A DNA stretch of 64,000 bases from Tichowtungia aerotolerans (GTDB taxonomy: Bacteria > Verrucomicrobiota > Kiritimatiellia > Kiritimatiellales > Tichowtungiaceae). The notes beneath the pieces are model-generated. The model saw nothing but the letters and a program-made list of their open reading frames with translations. It had not been told where the DNA came from and searched no databases. This document shows, one piece after another, positions 8,488 through 16,509 of the stretch. The stretch lies in assembly GCF_009905215.1 (NCBI RefSeq), contig NZ_CP047593.1:3476900-3540899 (forward strand), in the 5' to 3' direction. The translations under genes and the position numbers were made by a program. Every line of letters begins with the position of its first letter. Position 1 is the first letter of the stretch.

Positions 8488-9795
8488 ATGGACAACGTCT
8501 ACACAACAGCGTTCAAAATCGTAAGAAAAATTTCGGATGCAGGGTTCATCGCACTCTTTGCCGGCGGAGCCGTACGCGATCAACTGCTGGGCCGAACCCC
8601 CAAAGACTACGATATCGCAACCGATGCTCTGCCGGACCAGATTGAAGCCCTCTTTCCGAAAACTGTCGCAGTCGGCAAAGCGTTCGGCGTCATTATGGTG
8701 GTTGAAGGCGGGCTGGAAATTGAAGTTGCCACTTTCCGAAAGGACGAGGGATACCAGGATGGCCGTCGTCCTGACAGCGTTCACTTCTGCGGAGCGGAAG
8801 AAGACGCAAAGCGCCGTGATTTCACGATCAACGGCATGTTCTGTGACCCGCTCACGGATCAGGTCATCGACTATATCGGAGGCCGGAAAGATCTTCACAA
8901 GAAGCTGATTCGGGCAATTGGCGAACCCGATCGCCGCTTTGCTGAAGATCATCTGCGCATGCTGCGCGCCGTACGTTTTGCCCATACGCTCGGATTTACC
9001 ATCGATCCCTCCACACGTGACGCCATCAAGGCCCATGCGCAGGATCTTGCAAAAATCAGTGCAGAACGGATTGAAAACGAGTTTTCCCGAATCCTGACCG
9101 AAAGCATTCGCCCCGGCGATGCCCTGCGCGAACTGGTCGATCTGGGATTAATGGAACACATCATTCCGGAAATTCTTCCAATGATTGGACAGGAGCAGCC
9201 TCCCCAGTTTCATCCCGAAGGTGATGTGTTTGAACACACCGTCCTTATGCTCAACCTGATGAAAAATCCGACCCGCCCTCTGGCATACTCCGTTCTGCTG
9301 CACGATGTCGGCAAGCCGGACACCGCCTTTATGGGCGAAGATCGCATCCGGTTTCACGGTCACGAAATCAAAAGCGCCAACATGGCGGAAGAAATTCTTC
9401 GGCGCCTGCGCCTGCCGATAAAGGAAATCAAACAAATCGTCATCACGATCGCTGGACACATGCGCTTTAAAGACGTGCAGATGATGAACAAATCGACCCT
9501 GCGCAAGCTGATGGGAGCAGAAACCTTCGACATGGAACTGGAGCTTCATCGAGTGGATTGCGAAGGAAGCCACCGCATGCTCGACAATTACCACTTCCTG
9601 CTTAAAAAAGCCGAGGAAATGGACCACGAACCGGTTTTGCCGGAACGCTGGATCAGCGGAAAAGATCTATGTCGAATCGGGGTTAAACCCGGCCCGAGAA
9701 TCGGAGAACTGCTTCAACAGGCCTACGACGCCCAGCTCGAAGGCCGCTTCTCAAGCCGCTCAGAACTGCTGAACTGGCTGAAGAAAGAACTCTAA
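8488..9795 (+). CDS. cca: CCA tRNA nucleotidyltransferase / poly(A) polymerase family with HD domain
   Basis: This 435-residue class II nucleotidyltransferase adds or repairs the CCA end of tRNA, or less likely is a poly(A) polymerase. The N-terminal catalytic domain shows GGAVRDQLLGR and DYDIATDA, with its metal-binding aspartates, then RRDFTINGM and the neck motif EDHLRMLRAVRFA. A C-terminal HD domain follows (HTVLMLNL, LLHDVGKP, FHGHEIKSA). The only tRNA gene in the window encodes its own CCA, so the enzyme may act mainly in repair. Its own promoter must lie within the divergent dsbD-like gene. Confidence 0.92.
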   Translation: MDNVYTTAFKIVRKISDAGFIALFAGGAVRDQLLGRTPKDYDIATDALPDQIEALFPKTVAVGKAFGVIMVVEGGLEIEVATFRKDEGYQDGRRPDSVHFCGAEEDAKRRDFTINGMFCDPLTDQVIDYIGGRKDLHKKLIRAIGEPDRRFAEDHLRMLRAVRFAHTLGFTIDPSTRDAIKAHAQDLAKISAERIENEFSRILTESIRPGDALRELVDLGLMEHIIPEILPMIGQEQPPQFHPEGDVFEHTVLMLNLMKNPTRPLAYSVLLHDVGKPDTAFMGEDRIRFHGHEIKSANMAEEILRRLRLPIKEIKQIVITIAGHMRFKDVQMMNKSTLRKLMGAETFDMELELHRVDCEGSHRMLDNYHFLLKKAEEMDHEPVLPERWISGKDLCRIGVKPGPRIGELLQQAYDAQLEGRFSSRSELLNWLKKEL

Positions 9796-9952
9796 CGCTT
9801 TCCGATCCGTTGACTCATCAACAAATTTATCGATTTCATTCAGTTTCTGTTGAGTACGCTCTTCGCGACACGGGACTGAAGCATCATATTCGCTCCTGCA
9901 TCCGCATTTGCCGTCCATGGACATGGAGCGACAGGCATTGTGAATCACGCGG

Positions 9953-9971
9953 GGTTCCAACCCTTGGAAAA
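9953..9971. repeat. palindromic repeat copy (TTCCAA-CCC-TTGGAA)
   Basis: Exact arms with a CCC centre, first of three copies upstream of cstA. Confidence 0.85.
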
Positions 9972-9984
9972 ATATTGAACTGTC

Positions 9985-10002
9985 TTTCCAAACATTGGAA
10001 AA
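9985..10002. repeat. palindromic repeat copy (TTTCCAA-ACA-TTGGAAA)
   Basis: Perfect seven-base arms, 30 bases centre to centre from the previous copy. Confidence 0.88.
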
Positions 10003-10015
10003 TAGCCGTCAAAAA

Positions 10016-10031
10016 ATTCCATCTTTGGAAA
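10016..10031. repeat. palindromic repeat copy, degenerate (TTCCA-TCT-TTGGAA)
   Basis: The left arm has lost one A. About 31 bases from the previous copy, so the three are spaced at near three-helical-turn intervals before the cstA start. Confidence 0.65.
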
Positions 10032-10048
10032 CAGACAGGAGATAATGA

Positions 10049-11752
10049 ATGAACTCGCTGATTCTCGCCGCCGGAACCGCTGTATTATACGTACTTGCCT
10101 ATAATACCTACGGCCGCTTCCTCGCAAAAAAACTGTTTCAGGTAAACCTCAATACACCCTGTCCAAGTAAAACACATCACGATGGTGTGGACTTTGTAAA
10201 AACCGATAAACTGGTCCTGTTCGGCCATCACTTCACCTCCATCGCCGGAACCGGACCAATCGTTGGTCCGGCGATTGCCGTTATCTGGGGATGGGTTCCG
10301 GCGCTGATATGGATTCTGGTCGGCTCCATTCTCATGGGAGCTGTACACGATTTTGGATCCATGATTATTTCGCTGCGCAATCAGGGCCGTTCGATCGGCG
10401 ACATCGCCGGAGATGTCATTAATGCACGCGTTCGCTTTCTGTTCCTGCTGATCATCTTTTTTGCGCTGTGGCTGGTGGTTGCAATCTTCGGAGTTGTGAT
10501 TGCCGCCGTTTTCAACCTGTTTCCGGAATCGGTTGCGCCAGTCTGGCTTCAAATTCCAATTGCCATTGCACTGGGCTGGTTTGTTTACAAGAAAAACGCA
10601 AACCCGGTATTGTTTGGAGCCATTGCCGTACTGCTGATGTATGGAAGCATGATGCTCGGCTCGAAACTGGCTTTTGAGATTCCGGAACTCTTCGGCATCA
10701 AATCAATGGGCGTATGGGTGATCGGCCTGCTGATCTACGCCTACATCGCCTCCACCCTTCCCGTGCAGATTCTGCTCCAGCCGCGCGACTACATCAATGC
10801 ATGGCAGCTGGCTGTAGCGATGATCATGCTGTTTGCGGGCATCGCGGTTTCGCATCCGGCAATGGTTGCGCCGGCACTCAATGCCGCGCCGGAAGGCGCG
10901 CCTCCGCTGATGCCAATCCTCTTCATCACTGTCGCCTGCGGAGCCATTTCCGGGTTTCACTGTCTCGTGTCGTCCGGAACAACCTCCAAACAGTGCGACA
11001 ACGAAGGGAGTGCCATCTCAATCGGTTACGGAGGGATGCTGCTTGAAGGGCTGCTGGCCGTCTTTGTTCTGATCGCCTGCGGGGCCGGCATCGGACTCGG
11101 GCTGATGAAAGGCGATGAACTGCTCACAGGCAGTGCCGCATTCACCCACCAGTACTCCAGCTGGGCCGCCGCCAAAGGGCTCGGCTCAAAAATCGGCGCG
11201 TTCATCAATGGAGCCACCAACATGATTTCTGCGACAGGCATTCCAAAAGAATTCATCCTGACAGTGATGGGGGTTTTTGTTGCCTCTTTCGCTGCCACCA
11301 CGCTCGACACAGCGACCCGTATTCAGCGCTATATTGTCAGCGAAATCGCAACCGCCTGCAAAGTTCCGTTCCTTGCCAAACGCCATCCGGCCACATTCAT
11401 TGCCGTGGCTACTGCTCTGCTGCTGGCTTTCAGCAGCGGAAGCGATGGACAGGGAGCTCTTTCGCTCTGGCCGCTGTTCGGCGCGGTCAATCAGCTGCTC
11501 GCCGGACTCGCGTTTCTCGTTATGACCGTCTGGCTGGCCAAAACCGGTCGCAGAATTATATACACGCTGATTCCGATGATCTTCATGGTCGCTGTTACCG
11601 GCTGGGCCATGGTCTACAATCTCAACACATTTTTCGCCAGCGGCGATTGGCTGCTGTTCGGAATCGGCACCGCGGTTGTGCTGCTCGAAACCTGGATGGT
11701 TGTTGAAGGCGCAATGGTGCTTATAAGACTGAATAAAATGCGCAACACATAA
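10049..11752 (+). CDS. cstA: CstA-family carbon starvation protein / peptide or pyruvate transporter
   Basis: This 567-residue integral membrane protein has about 15 hydrophobic helices. Family signatures include YNTYGRFLAKK at the N-terminus, GTGPIVGPAIAVIWGW, GAVHDFGSM, SGTTSKQCDNE and ATTLDTATRIQRY. Members import peptides or pyruvate, and substrate cannot be read from the sequence. The length matches the short form that lacks the long C-terminal domain of E. coli CstA. AGGAGA lies seven bases before the ATG. Three palindromic repeats crowd its upstream region and may bind a regulator. Confidence 0.93.
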   Translation: MNSLILAAGTAVLYVLAYNTYGRFLAKKLFQVNLNTPCPSKTHHDGVDFVKTDKLVLFGHHFTSIAGTGPIVGPAIAVIWGWVPALIWILVGSILMGAVHDFGSMIISLRNQGRSIGDIAGDVINARVRFLFLLIIFFALWLVVAIFGVVIAAVFNLFPESVAPVWLQIPIAIALGWFVYKKNANPVLFGAIAVLLMYGSMMLGSKLAFEIPELFGIKSMGVWVIGLLIYAYIASTLPVQILLQPRDYINAWQLAVAMIMLFAGIAVSHPAMVAPALNAAPEGAPPLMPILFITVACGAISGFHCLVSSGTTSKQCDNEGSAISIGYGGMLLEGLLAVFVLIACGAGIGLGLMKGDELLTGSAAFTHQYSSWAAAKGLGSKIGAFINGATNMISATGIPKEFILTVMGVFVASFAATTLDTATRIQRYIVSEIATACKVPFLAKRHPATFIAVATALLLAFSSGSDGQGALSLWPLFGAVNQLLAGLAFLVMTVWLAKTGRRIIYTLIPMIFMVAVTGWAMVYNLNTFFASGDWLLFGIGTAVVLLETWMVVEGAMVLIRLNKMRNT

Positions 11753-11765
11753 TCCGCATTTGATC

Positions 11766-11782
11766 TTCCAGACTTTGGAAAA
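11766..11782. repeat. palindromic repeat copy (TTCCAGACTTTGGAAAA)
   Basis: One mismatch in the left arm. It lies 13 bases after the cstA stop and before the folE promoter region. Confidence 0.6.
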
Positions 11783-11790
11783 GTTATCAC

Positions 11791-11820
11791 ATTCGCGTTG
11801 ATTCGCGGTGATTCGCGGTT
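11791..11820. repeat. three tandem 10-bp direct repeats overlapping the folE promoter
   Basis: ATTCGCG(G/T)T recurs three times with a strict 10-base period, so each copy presents the same DNA face. The array overlaps a plausible promoter and could be a helically phased binding site. Confidence 0.6.
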
Positions 11821-11825
11821 AGAGT
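11798..11825 (+). promoter_or_regulatory. candidate folE promoter
   Basis: TTGATT (11798) and TAGAGT (11820) are 16 bases apart. The last two direct repeats form the spacer. Confidence 0.4.
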
Positions 11826-11869
11826 TGGTCCGAATCAATTACGAATTACTCATTAAGGATTGGAGTCGC

Positions 11870-12418
11870 ATGAAAAACCTGTTCTACAACCTGCTCGAAG
11901 AAATCGGTGAAGACCCGGAACGCGAAGGGCTTAAGGACACTCCGCACCGCGTGGCGGAATCCTACAAATTCCTGACCCGCGGTTATCGCCAGAATATCGA
12001 TGAAGTGCTCAACAATGCCTACTTCGAAGCCGAAGACAACCACATGGTCATCGTCAAGGACATCGAGCTCTACAGCCTGTGCGAACACCACATGCTGCCG
12101 TTTATCGGCAAATGTCACATCGGTTACATTCCAACCGATAAAGTCATCGGCGTCAGCAAACTCGCCCGTATCGTCGATATGTTTGCCCGCCGCCTGCAGA
12201 TTCAGGAACGGCTCACCAACCAGATCGCCAATGTACTGATGGAAAAAGTCGGCGCCCAGGGAGTCGGCGTAGTCATAGAGGCCCAGCACCTCTGCATGAT
12301 GATGCGCGGCGTCGAGAAGCAGAACAGCAAAATGATCACTTCCGACATGCAGGGTGTCTTCCGCACTCAGATGGCCACCCGTACCGAATTTCTGCAGCTC
12401 ATCGGGACCGCGGTTTAA
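11870..12418 (+). CDS. folE: GTP cyclohydrolase I
   Basis: This 182-residue enzyme opens GTP to dihydroneopterin triphosphate, the first step to folate and pterins. Zinc ligands are visible in [10 protein letters not shown] and the later cysteine in [29 protein letters not shown] and the C-terminal TRTEFLQLI are typical. Start 11870 follows TTGGAG and matches the length of compact family members. Dihydroneopterin aldolase (folB) lies far away at 50933. A small membrane protein gene follows 26 bases later. Confidence 0.97.
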   Translation: MKNLFYNLLEEIGEDPEREGLKDTPHRVAESYKFLTRGYRQNIDEVLNNAYFEAEDNHMVIVKDIELYSLCEHHMLPFIGKCHIGYIPTDKVIGVSKLARIVDMFARRLQIQERLTNQIANVLMEKVGAQGVGVVIEAQHLCMMMRGVEKQNSKMITSDMQGVFRTQMATRTEFLQLIGTAV

Positions 12419-12444
12419 CATTCGCGCATTCAATTGAATCAAGA

Positions 12445-12714
12445 ATGGAAGATACACGCCCAGAAACTGAAGGCGACGCTGATTCAGAAAAAATTCCGAC
12501 CCGAATTCATATTACCTGCGCATGGCAATTAATTCCTTTATTCATCGGAGGAGCTATCGGTCTTGTTTTAGGAGGACTGGCCTACTGGGCAAACATAACT
12601 CTCTATAAGTCAAACTGTTCACGACTCCTGGTCTGGATCCTGGTTCCAATGATTGGTGTTGTTGCCATAATGCTCTGGCTCGCCGCAGGAATCCTGCTCC
12701 AATCTGCACGTTAA
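12445..12714 (+). CDS. hypothetical two-helix membrane protein
   Basis: The 89 residues start with an acidic soluble stretch (MEDTRPETEGDADSEK). Two predicted membrane helices follow, about residues 28-48 and 60-84, then a one-turn tail. I do not recognise the family. No clear ribosome site precedes the ATG, which stands 26 bases after folE. Its TAA shares bases with the stop codon of the convergent topB gene in TTAA. It may be cotranscribed with folE. Confidence 0.6.
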   Translation: MEDTRPETEGDADSEKIPTRIHITCAWQLIPLFIGGAIGLVLGGLAYWANITLYKSNCSRLLVWILVPMIGVVAIMLWLAAGILLQSAR

Positions 12715-14786
12715 TTTTCGTTGTTGGCTGAGGCCTTTTGTCGGTCGGCGGAGGGAAGGCATAAATCCATGAGGTCACCCTGAGTAGACAGAATCAGCAG
12801 GCGGGGCTCTTCGCCGATATGAACAGGGTATGGCAGAACGCGCATCTGCAGCAGAACCTGCACCTGATTTTCGGTCAGTAATAAATTTTTATATTCCGGA
12901 TTGAGAACGAATCCGCAGCCCTCTTTCCAGCCGGAACATCCGTAGGCGGTGCGGCCTTTGATGATTTCTTTTCCGCACCTTGGACAATTTCCGATACGGA
13001 GGGTATCGAACTGGCCGGAACGAGCACGGTCAATAACCTCTCCAATATATCCGCAGATACCGCCCATGAATTCTTTATCGTCCAGCTCGCTGCGTTCGAT
13101 TTTTTTGAGTTTTTCCTCCCACTCGCCGGTCATTTCCGGCGATTTGAGCAGCGGATCCTGAATAAGTGCGATCAGAATGCGCCCCATATCGGTGGCACGA
13201 AGCTGTTTTTTCTCGCGTCGGATATAATTGCGGCGCAATAGCGTTTCAATGATAGCCGCCCGAGTGGCCGGCGTTCCAATGCCGCGCTCTTTGAGTGCTT
13301 CGCGCAAGGTATCATCGTCCACCCATTTCCCGGCGGCCTCCATGGCACCGAGCAGCGAGTTTTCAGTAAACGCTTTGGGCGGCTTTGTTTTCCCCTCGCG
13401 CAATGACGGCTCATGCGGGCCGGATTCGCCTTTTTTGAAATCCGGCAAGGTCTGCTCATCATCGTCTTTTTTCTTTTTCTTTTTGGGAAACAGAACGCTC
13501 CAGCCCGGCTCAATAATCTGAGTGCCTTTGGCCTGGAATTCGACTTCAGCGCTGACGCCGTCAACCGTGGTGATTTTTTTGACACAGATTGGATAGAACG
13601 CGGCTATAAACTGGGTGACCACCGCACTGTAGACGATCTGCTCATGATGCCCGAGGTTGCCCGGCAGAATGCCCGTCGGAATCACCGCATGGTGATCGGT
13701 CACTTTTTTGTCGTCAATGATCCGTTTGGTAAACGGAAGTTTGTTTAAATCAAGCTGCGCAATCTGTTCTCCGTAGAGTTTTTCCAGCCCCTGGAAAATT
13801 TTCGGAATGCGCGGTTTCATGTCCTCGGAAAGGTAACGCGAGTCGGTACGCGGATAGGTAACCAGCTTGGATTCATAAAGGTTCTGGGTGGCGGCCAGTG
13901 TGTCGGCAGCCGAAAGTCCGTGCGTTTTATTCACTTCCCGCTGAAGCGTGGTAAGGTCGAACAGTTGCGGCGGCTGTTCTTTTTTCTTTCTGCCGCTGAC
14001 TCCCATGATTTCGAACGGCTGTCCGGTAATTTTTTCGAGCAGCGGCTGCGCTTTTTCCAAAGATTGGAAACGGTCTCCGCTGTATTTGAAAGTGACATCC
14101 CGATATCTAGTGGTCAGCTCCCAGAACGGCTGAGGGCGGAACTGTTCAATCTGATCATCGCGCTCAACAATCATCGCGAGCACGGGCGTCTGCACCCGAC
14201 CAACACTCCAGAGAACACGATCGCCGCCACCGCCGAGCCGTCCATGCCGAACCGTGTGGCAACGGGTGGCGTTGAGGCCGACGATCCAGTCAGCTTCACT
14301 GCGGCAGCGCGCGGCGGCATAGAGCGCGTCGTATTCGTGCCCATCCTTAAGATTCCTGAAGGCCTCTTCAATCGCATCGGGAGTCAGCGAACTGAGCCAG
14401 AGACGGCGAATCGGTTTTTCTTCGCAGCCGGCCAATGACAGGATGTAGCGGAAAATCAGTTCCCCTTCCCGTCCGGCGTCCGTGGCGCATACAATCTCTT
14501 CAGCTTCTTCGCAGAGGCGTTTGATGACGGCGAACTGCTCGTCGACGCCGCGATTGCTGATCAGCTTAAGCTTAAATTCGTCTGGAACAAACGGAAGCGT
14601 ATCCAGAGACCAGCGCTTCAGCTCCGGATCGTACTCGCCTGGTTCGAGCAGCGTCACCAAATGACCGAACGCCCAGGTTACTGCGCAGCCGCGGCCTTCA
14701 ATCCAGCCGTTTTTCTTTTCAGTAATCTTGAGAACCTTGGCGATATCGCGGGCGACGGACGGCTTTTCTGTAATCACAACTTTCAT
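12711..14786 (-). CDS. topB: DNA topoisomerase III (type IA)
   Basis: This 691-residue type IA topoisomerase decatenates DNA through a transient 5'-phosphotyrosine. The N-terminal Toprim domain has ITEKPSVARDIAKVL and ATDAGREGELIFRY. The active-site tyrosine lies in VTYPRTDSRYLSEDM. The C-terminus has one zinc ribbon starting CPRCGKEIIKGRTAYGC. The start at 14786 is where the family's MKVVITEKPS begins, though an ATG five codons upstream is possible and neither has a strong ribosome site. Two palindromic repeats lie inside the gene, both read as Phe-Gln-x-Leu-Glu-Lys. Confidence 0.95.
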   Translation of the reverse strand: MKVVITEKPSVARDIAKVLKITEKKNGWIEGRGCAVTWAFGHLVTLLEPGEYDPELKRWSLDTLPFVPDEFKLKLISNRGVDEQFAVIKRLCEEAEEIVCATDAGREGELIFRYILSLAGCEEKPIRRLWLSSLTPDAIEEAFRNLKDGHEYDALYAAARCRSEADWIVGLNATRCHTVRHGRLGGGGDRVLWSVGRVQTPVLAMIVERDDQIEQFRPQPFWELTTRYRDVTFKYSGDRFQSLEKAQPLLEKITGQPFEIMGVSGRKKKEQPPQLFDLTTLQREVNKTHGLSAADTLAATQNLYESKLVTYPRTDSRYLSEDMKPRIPKIFQGLEKLYGEQIAQLDLNKLPFTKRIIDDKKVTDHHAVIPTGILPGNLGHHEQIVYSAVVTQFIAAFYPICVKKITTVDGVSAEVEFQAKGTQIIEPGWSVLFPKKKKKKDDDEQTLPDFKKGESGPHEPSLREGKTKPPKAFTENSLLGAMEAAGKWVDDDTLREALKERGIGTPATRAAIIETLLRRNYIRREKKQLRATDMGRILIALIQDPLLKSPEMTGEWEEKLKKIERSELDDKEFMGGICGYIGEVIDRARSGQFDTLRIGNCPRCGKEIIKGRTAYGCSGWKEGCGFVLNPEYKNLLLTENQVQVLLQMRVLPYPVHIGEEPRLLILSTQGDLMDLCLPSADRQKASANNEN
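13779..13798. repeat. palindromic repeat copy inside topB
   Basis: TTTTTCCA-GCCCC-TGGAAAA; on the coding strand it encodes FQGLEK. Confidence 0.65.
14054..14070. repeat. palindromic repeat copy inside topB (exact)
   Basis: TTTCCAA-AGA-TTGGAAA, perfect arms; on the coding strand it encodes FQSLEK. Confidence 0.85.
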
Positions 14787-14854
14787 ATAGCAGCCGTTCA
14801 TCTTGCCGGACCGGCGAAAGAAAGTGAACTCAGAAGTCAGCAGACTGTTCCTGA

Positions 14855-14875
14855 TTTTTTCCAAACACTGGAAAC
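14855..14875. repeat. palindromic repeat copy between divergent topB and the Cys-rich protein gene
   Basis: Six T's, CCAA, ACA, CTGGAAAC: one mismatch in the right arm. It lies 11 bases upstream of the -35 of the rightward promoter. Confidence 0.7.
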
Positions 14876-14885
14876 AGATGAAAGG

Positions 14886-14914
14886 TTGCACTCTATCCAA
14901 ATTAAGAGTAAAAG
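14886..14914 (+). promoter_or_regulatory. candidate promoter of the Cys/Lys-rich exported protein
   Basis: TTGCAC and TAAAAG are separated by 17 bases, leaving a leader of about 75 bases before the ATG at 14995. Confidence 0.45.
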
Positions 14915-14994
14915 AATCACACTTTAACGGAACGGATGCGTTTGAAAAGTTCGTTCCGGTAGAAAAACGGAAACCAAACAGAAGGAGAATGCAA

Positions 14995-15312
14995 ATGAAG
15001 AAATGGTTACTGATGATCGCCGGTGCAATGCTGATCACCGCAACTGCTCAGGCTGACTGTGGCGCCTGTGAAGGTGCTGAAAAAGCAAAAGGGAAAGCCG
15101 CCTGTGAAATGAAAAAAGGCGCAGATCAAGCTGAATGTGCAAAAGACAAGGCCGAATGCACAATGAAAGCCGGTAAAGACAAAGCCGAGTGCGCGAAAGA
15201 TGAAGCCTGCAAAATTGAAAAAGAATGCAAAGACAAAGCTTCTGAACAGGCCCAGCAGAAACGCAAAAAATGGTGGAAATTCTGGGGCAGCGACGAAGAA
15301 GCTGCTGAGTAA
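14995..15312 (+). CDS. small exported Cys/Lys-rich low-complexity protein
   Basis: This 105-residue protein opens with a clear signal peptide (MKKWLLMIAGAMLITATAQA). The mature part is mostly Ala, Lys, Glu, Asp and Cys, with eight cysteines spaced roughly every 7-11 residues in units like KDKAECAKD. It ends in a basic-aromatic patch (KKWWKFWG) and an acidic tail. The pattern suggests an extended helix with regularly placed thiols, perhaps metal binding, but I recognise no family. Start choice rests on AGAAGGAG and the signal peptide. It is monocistronic, with its own promoter and terminator. Confidence 0.8.
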   Translation: MKKWLLMIAGAMLITATAQADCGACEGAEKAKGKAACEMKKGADQAECAKDKAECTMKAGKDKAECAKDEACKIEKECKDKASEQAQQKRKKWWKFWGSDEEAAE

Positions 15313-15335
15313 TCATCTGATTTCTGACGGATTCA

Positions 15336-15362
15336 AGCCCGACCATGTGTCGGGCTTTTTTA
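15336..15362 (+). terminator. intrinsic terminator after the Cys-rich protein gene
   Basis: AGCCCGAC and GTCGGGCT pair around a CATGT loop, followed by six T's. The last bases overlap the stop codon of the convergent PHP gene. Confidence 0.9.
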
Positions 15363-16196
15363 TGAACAGCGCGCTTTTAAGCCGACCAGCAACCTGTCGG
15401 GAACGTCCAGATTTCCAAAGCCAACGCCAAGTCTGAGATCCGGCGTGATCACGCCATGAAAATCCGTACCGCCGGTCGGCGCCAGATCAAAGTCTGCGCA
15501 GATCTGTTCGAAAGCAGCCACCTGATGCTGCTGATGGGATGGATGAAGCACCTCCATTCCGCCCAGCCCGACGTCCTTTAAACTCCTGACCAGCCGTCTC
15601 AGTTTATTGCGAGTGATCTTCATTTGTCCGGGATGCGCAATCACCGCCGCGCCGCCGGCATTGGAAATGATCTCCACACACTGTACGGGCGTGAGCCGTC
15701 GCCGATTGATATAGGCGGCCTTTCCTTTCCCGAGCAGCTGGCGGTAGATTTTATTCGGGTGTTTGAAATGTCCCCCCGCCATCAATGCAGATGCAAAATG
15801 AGGCCGGCCGACCAATTCATCGCCGGCGTATTTCCGAACGTCATCCATCGTCAGGTCATAGCCCAGAGCGTTCAGCTTTTCCAACATTTGGACGTTCCGC
15901 TCTTTGCGTCCTTCACGAACCCAGGCCAGAGCCTCCTGAAGCTCTGAATTCTGGACGTCAAACAGGTAGCCGAGAATGTGGAGGGCGCTCCCGGAAAACT
16001 CGGCGCTTAATTCTATTCCCGGCACCACCTCAACAGATGACGCTTTACCTGCGGCCATGAAGCGCTCCAGGCCGCCGGTGGTATCGTGATCGGTCAGCGC
16101 CAGCGCAGAAAGTCCGCCCTGCTCGGCCAGGGCAAGCAGCTCTTCCGGCGTATTGGATCCATCCGAAAAAACAGAATGGCAATGGAGATCTATCAT
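15360..16196 (-). CDS. PHP-domain phosphoesterase (RNase AM / 3',5'-nucleotide phosphatase type)
   Basis: This 278-residue PHP metalloenzyme resembles E. coli YciV, which removes phosphates from 3',5'-bisphosphate nucleosides and trims RNA 5' ends. Metal ligands appear in DLHCHSVFSDGSNTP, LTDHDTTGG, PGIELSAEF, IAHPG and GTDFHG. Start 16196 is taken from the family's MIDLHCHS onset; codons further up are non-ATG and add no homology. No good ribosome site is visible. A palindromic repeat lies in the coding region as VQMLEK. Confidence 0.9.
   Translation of the reverse strand: MIDLHCHSVFSDGSNTPEELLALAEQGGLSALALTDHDTTGGLERFMAAGKASSVEVVPGIELSAEFSGSALHILGYLFDVQNSELQEALAWVREGRKERNVQMLEKLNALGYDLTMDDVRKYAGDELVGRPHFASALMAGGHFKHPNKIYRQLLGKGKAAYINRRRLTPVQCVEIISNAGGAAVIAHPGQMKITRNKLRRLVRSLKDVGLGGMEVLHPSHQQHQVAAFEQICADFDLAPTGGTDFHGVITPDLRLGVGFGNLDVPDRLLVGLKARCS
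15877..15893. repeat. palindromic repeat copy inside the PHP gene
   Basis: TTTTCCAA-CAT-TTGGAC, last arm bases diverged. Confidence 0.6.
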
Positions 16197-16326
16197 TTTT
16201 TTCAAGATGCACAAAACGGGTGCATTTTTGTCTTATTTAATTAGCCAGCAACTTATTGTTTTTTTACACTGAGTGGAACTGTATCCGGTTTATCGATCTG
16301 TAGCGAACTATATAAGGAGGTTATGA

Positions 16327-16500
16327 ATGCTTGGAATTAAGGATCCGTGGGTCGCCGCCCCGTACATCCTCTGCGTGCTCAGCGCCCTGCTGTGCGTTGT
16401 GTGGGGAATCATGAAGTGGAATAAAGATGATAGCGAGGAACCGGAAGAAGAAATACAGCACTGGGCTGAGGAAGAAAACCGCGTGGAAAGCGAACTGTAG
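16327..16500 (+). CDS. symporter small accessory protein
   Basis: This 57-residue protein begins MLGIKDPWVAAPYILCVLS, has a single membrane helix (residues 9-29) and ends in a very acidic tail (DDSEEPEEE). It matches the pattern of the small proteins encoded just before sodium:solute symporters. The start is the second of two overlapping ATGs; the first (16323) runs into a stop after five codons. AAGGAGG lies six bases upstream. The symporter gene follows after nine bases, so they are one operon and the proteins probably form a complex. Confidence 0.87.
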   Translation: MLGIKDPWVAAPYILCVLSALLCVVWGIMKWNKDDSEEPEEEIQHWAEEENRVESEL

Positions 16501-16509
16501 GAGCAACTC

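Larger units (their letters stand above)
9796..10048 (+). other. intergenic region with three palindromic repeats upstream of cstA
   Basis: I see no convincing gene here. The last 100 bases carry three palindromic repeat copies (9953, 9985, 10016), the last only six bases before the cstA ribosome site AGGAGA. Confidence 0.6.

Noticed and set aside
9760-9960. Leftward 66-residue frame with Cys-rich start upstream of cstA
   Set aside because: It overlaps the 3' end of cca, has no clear ribosome site and resembles nothing I know. It could be real but I cannot support it.
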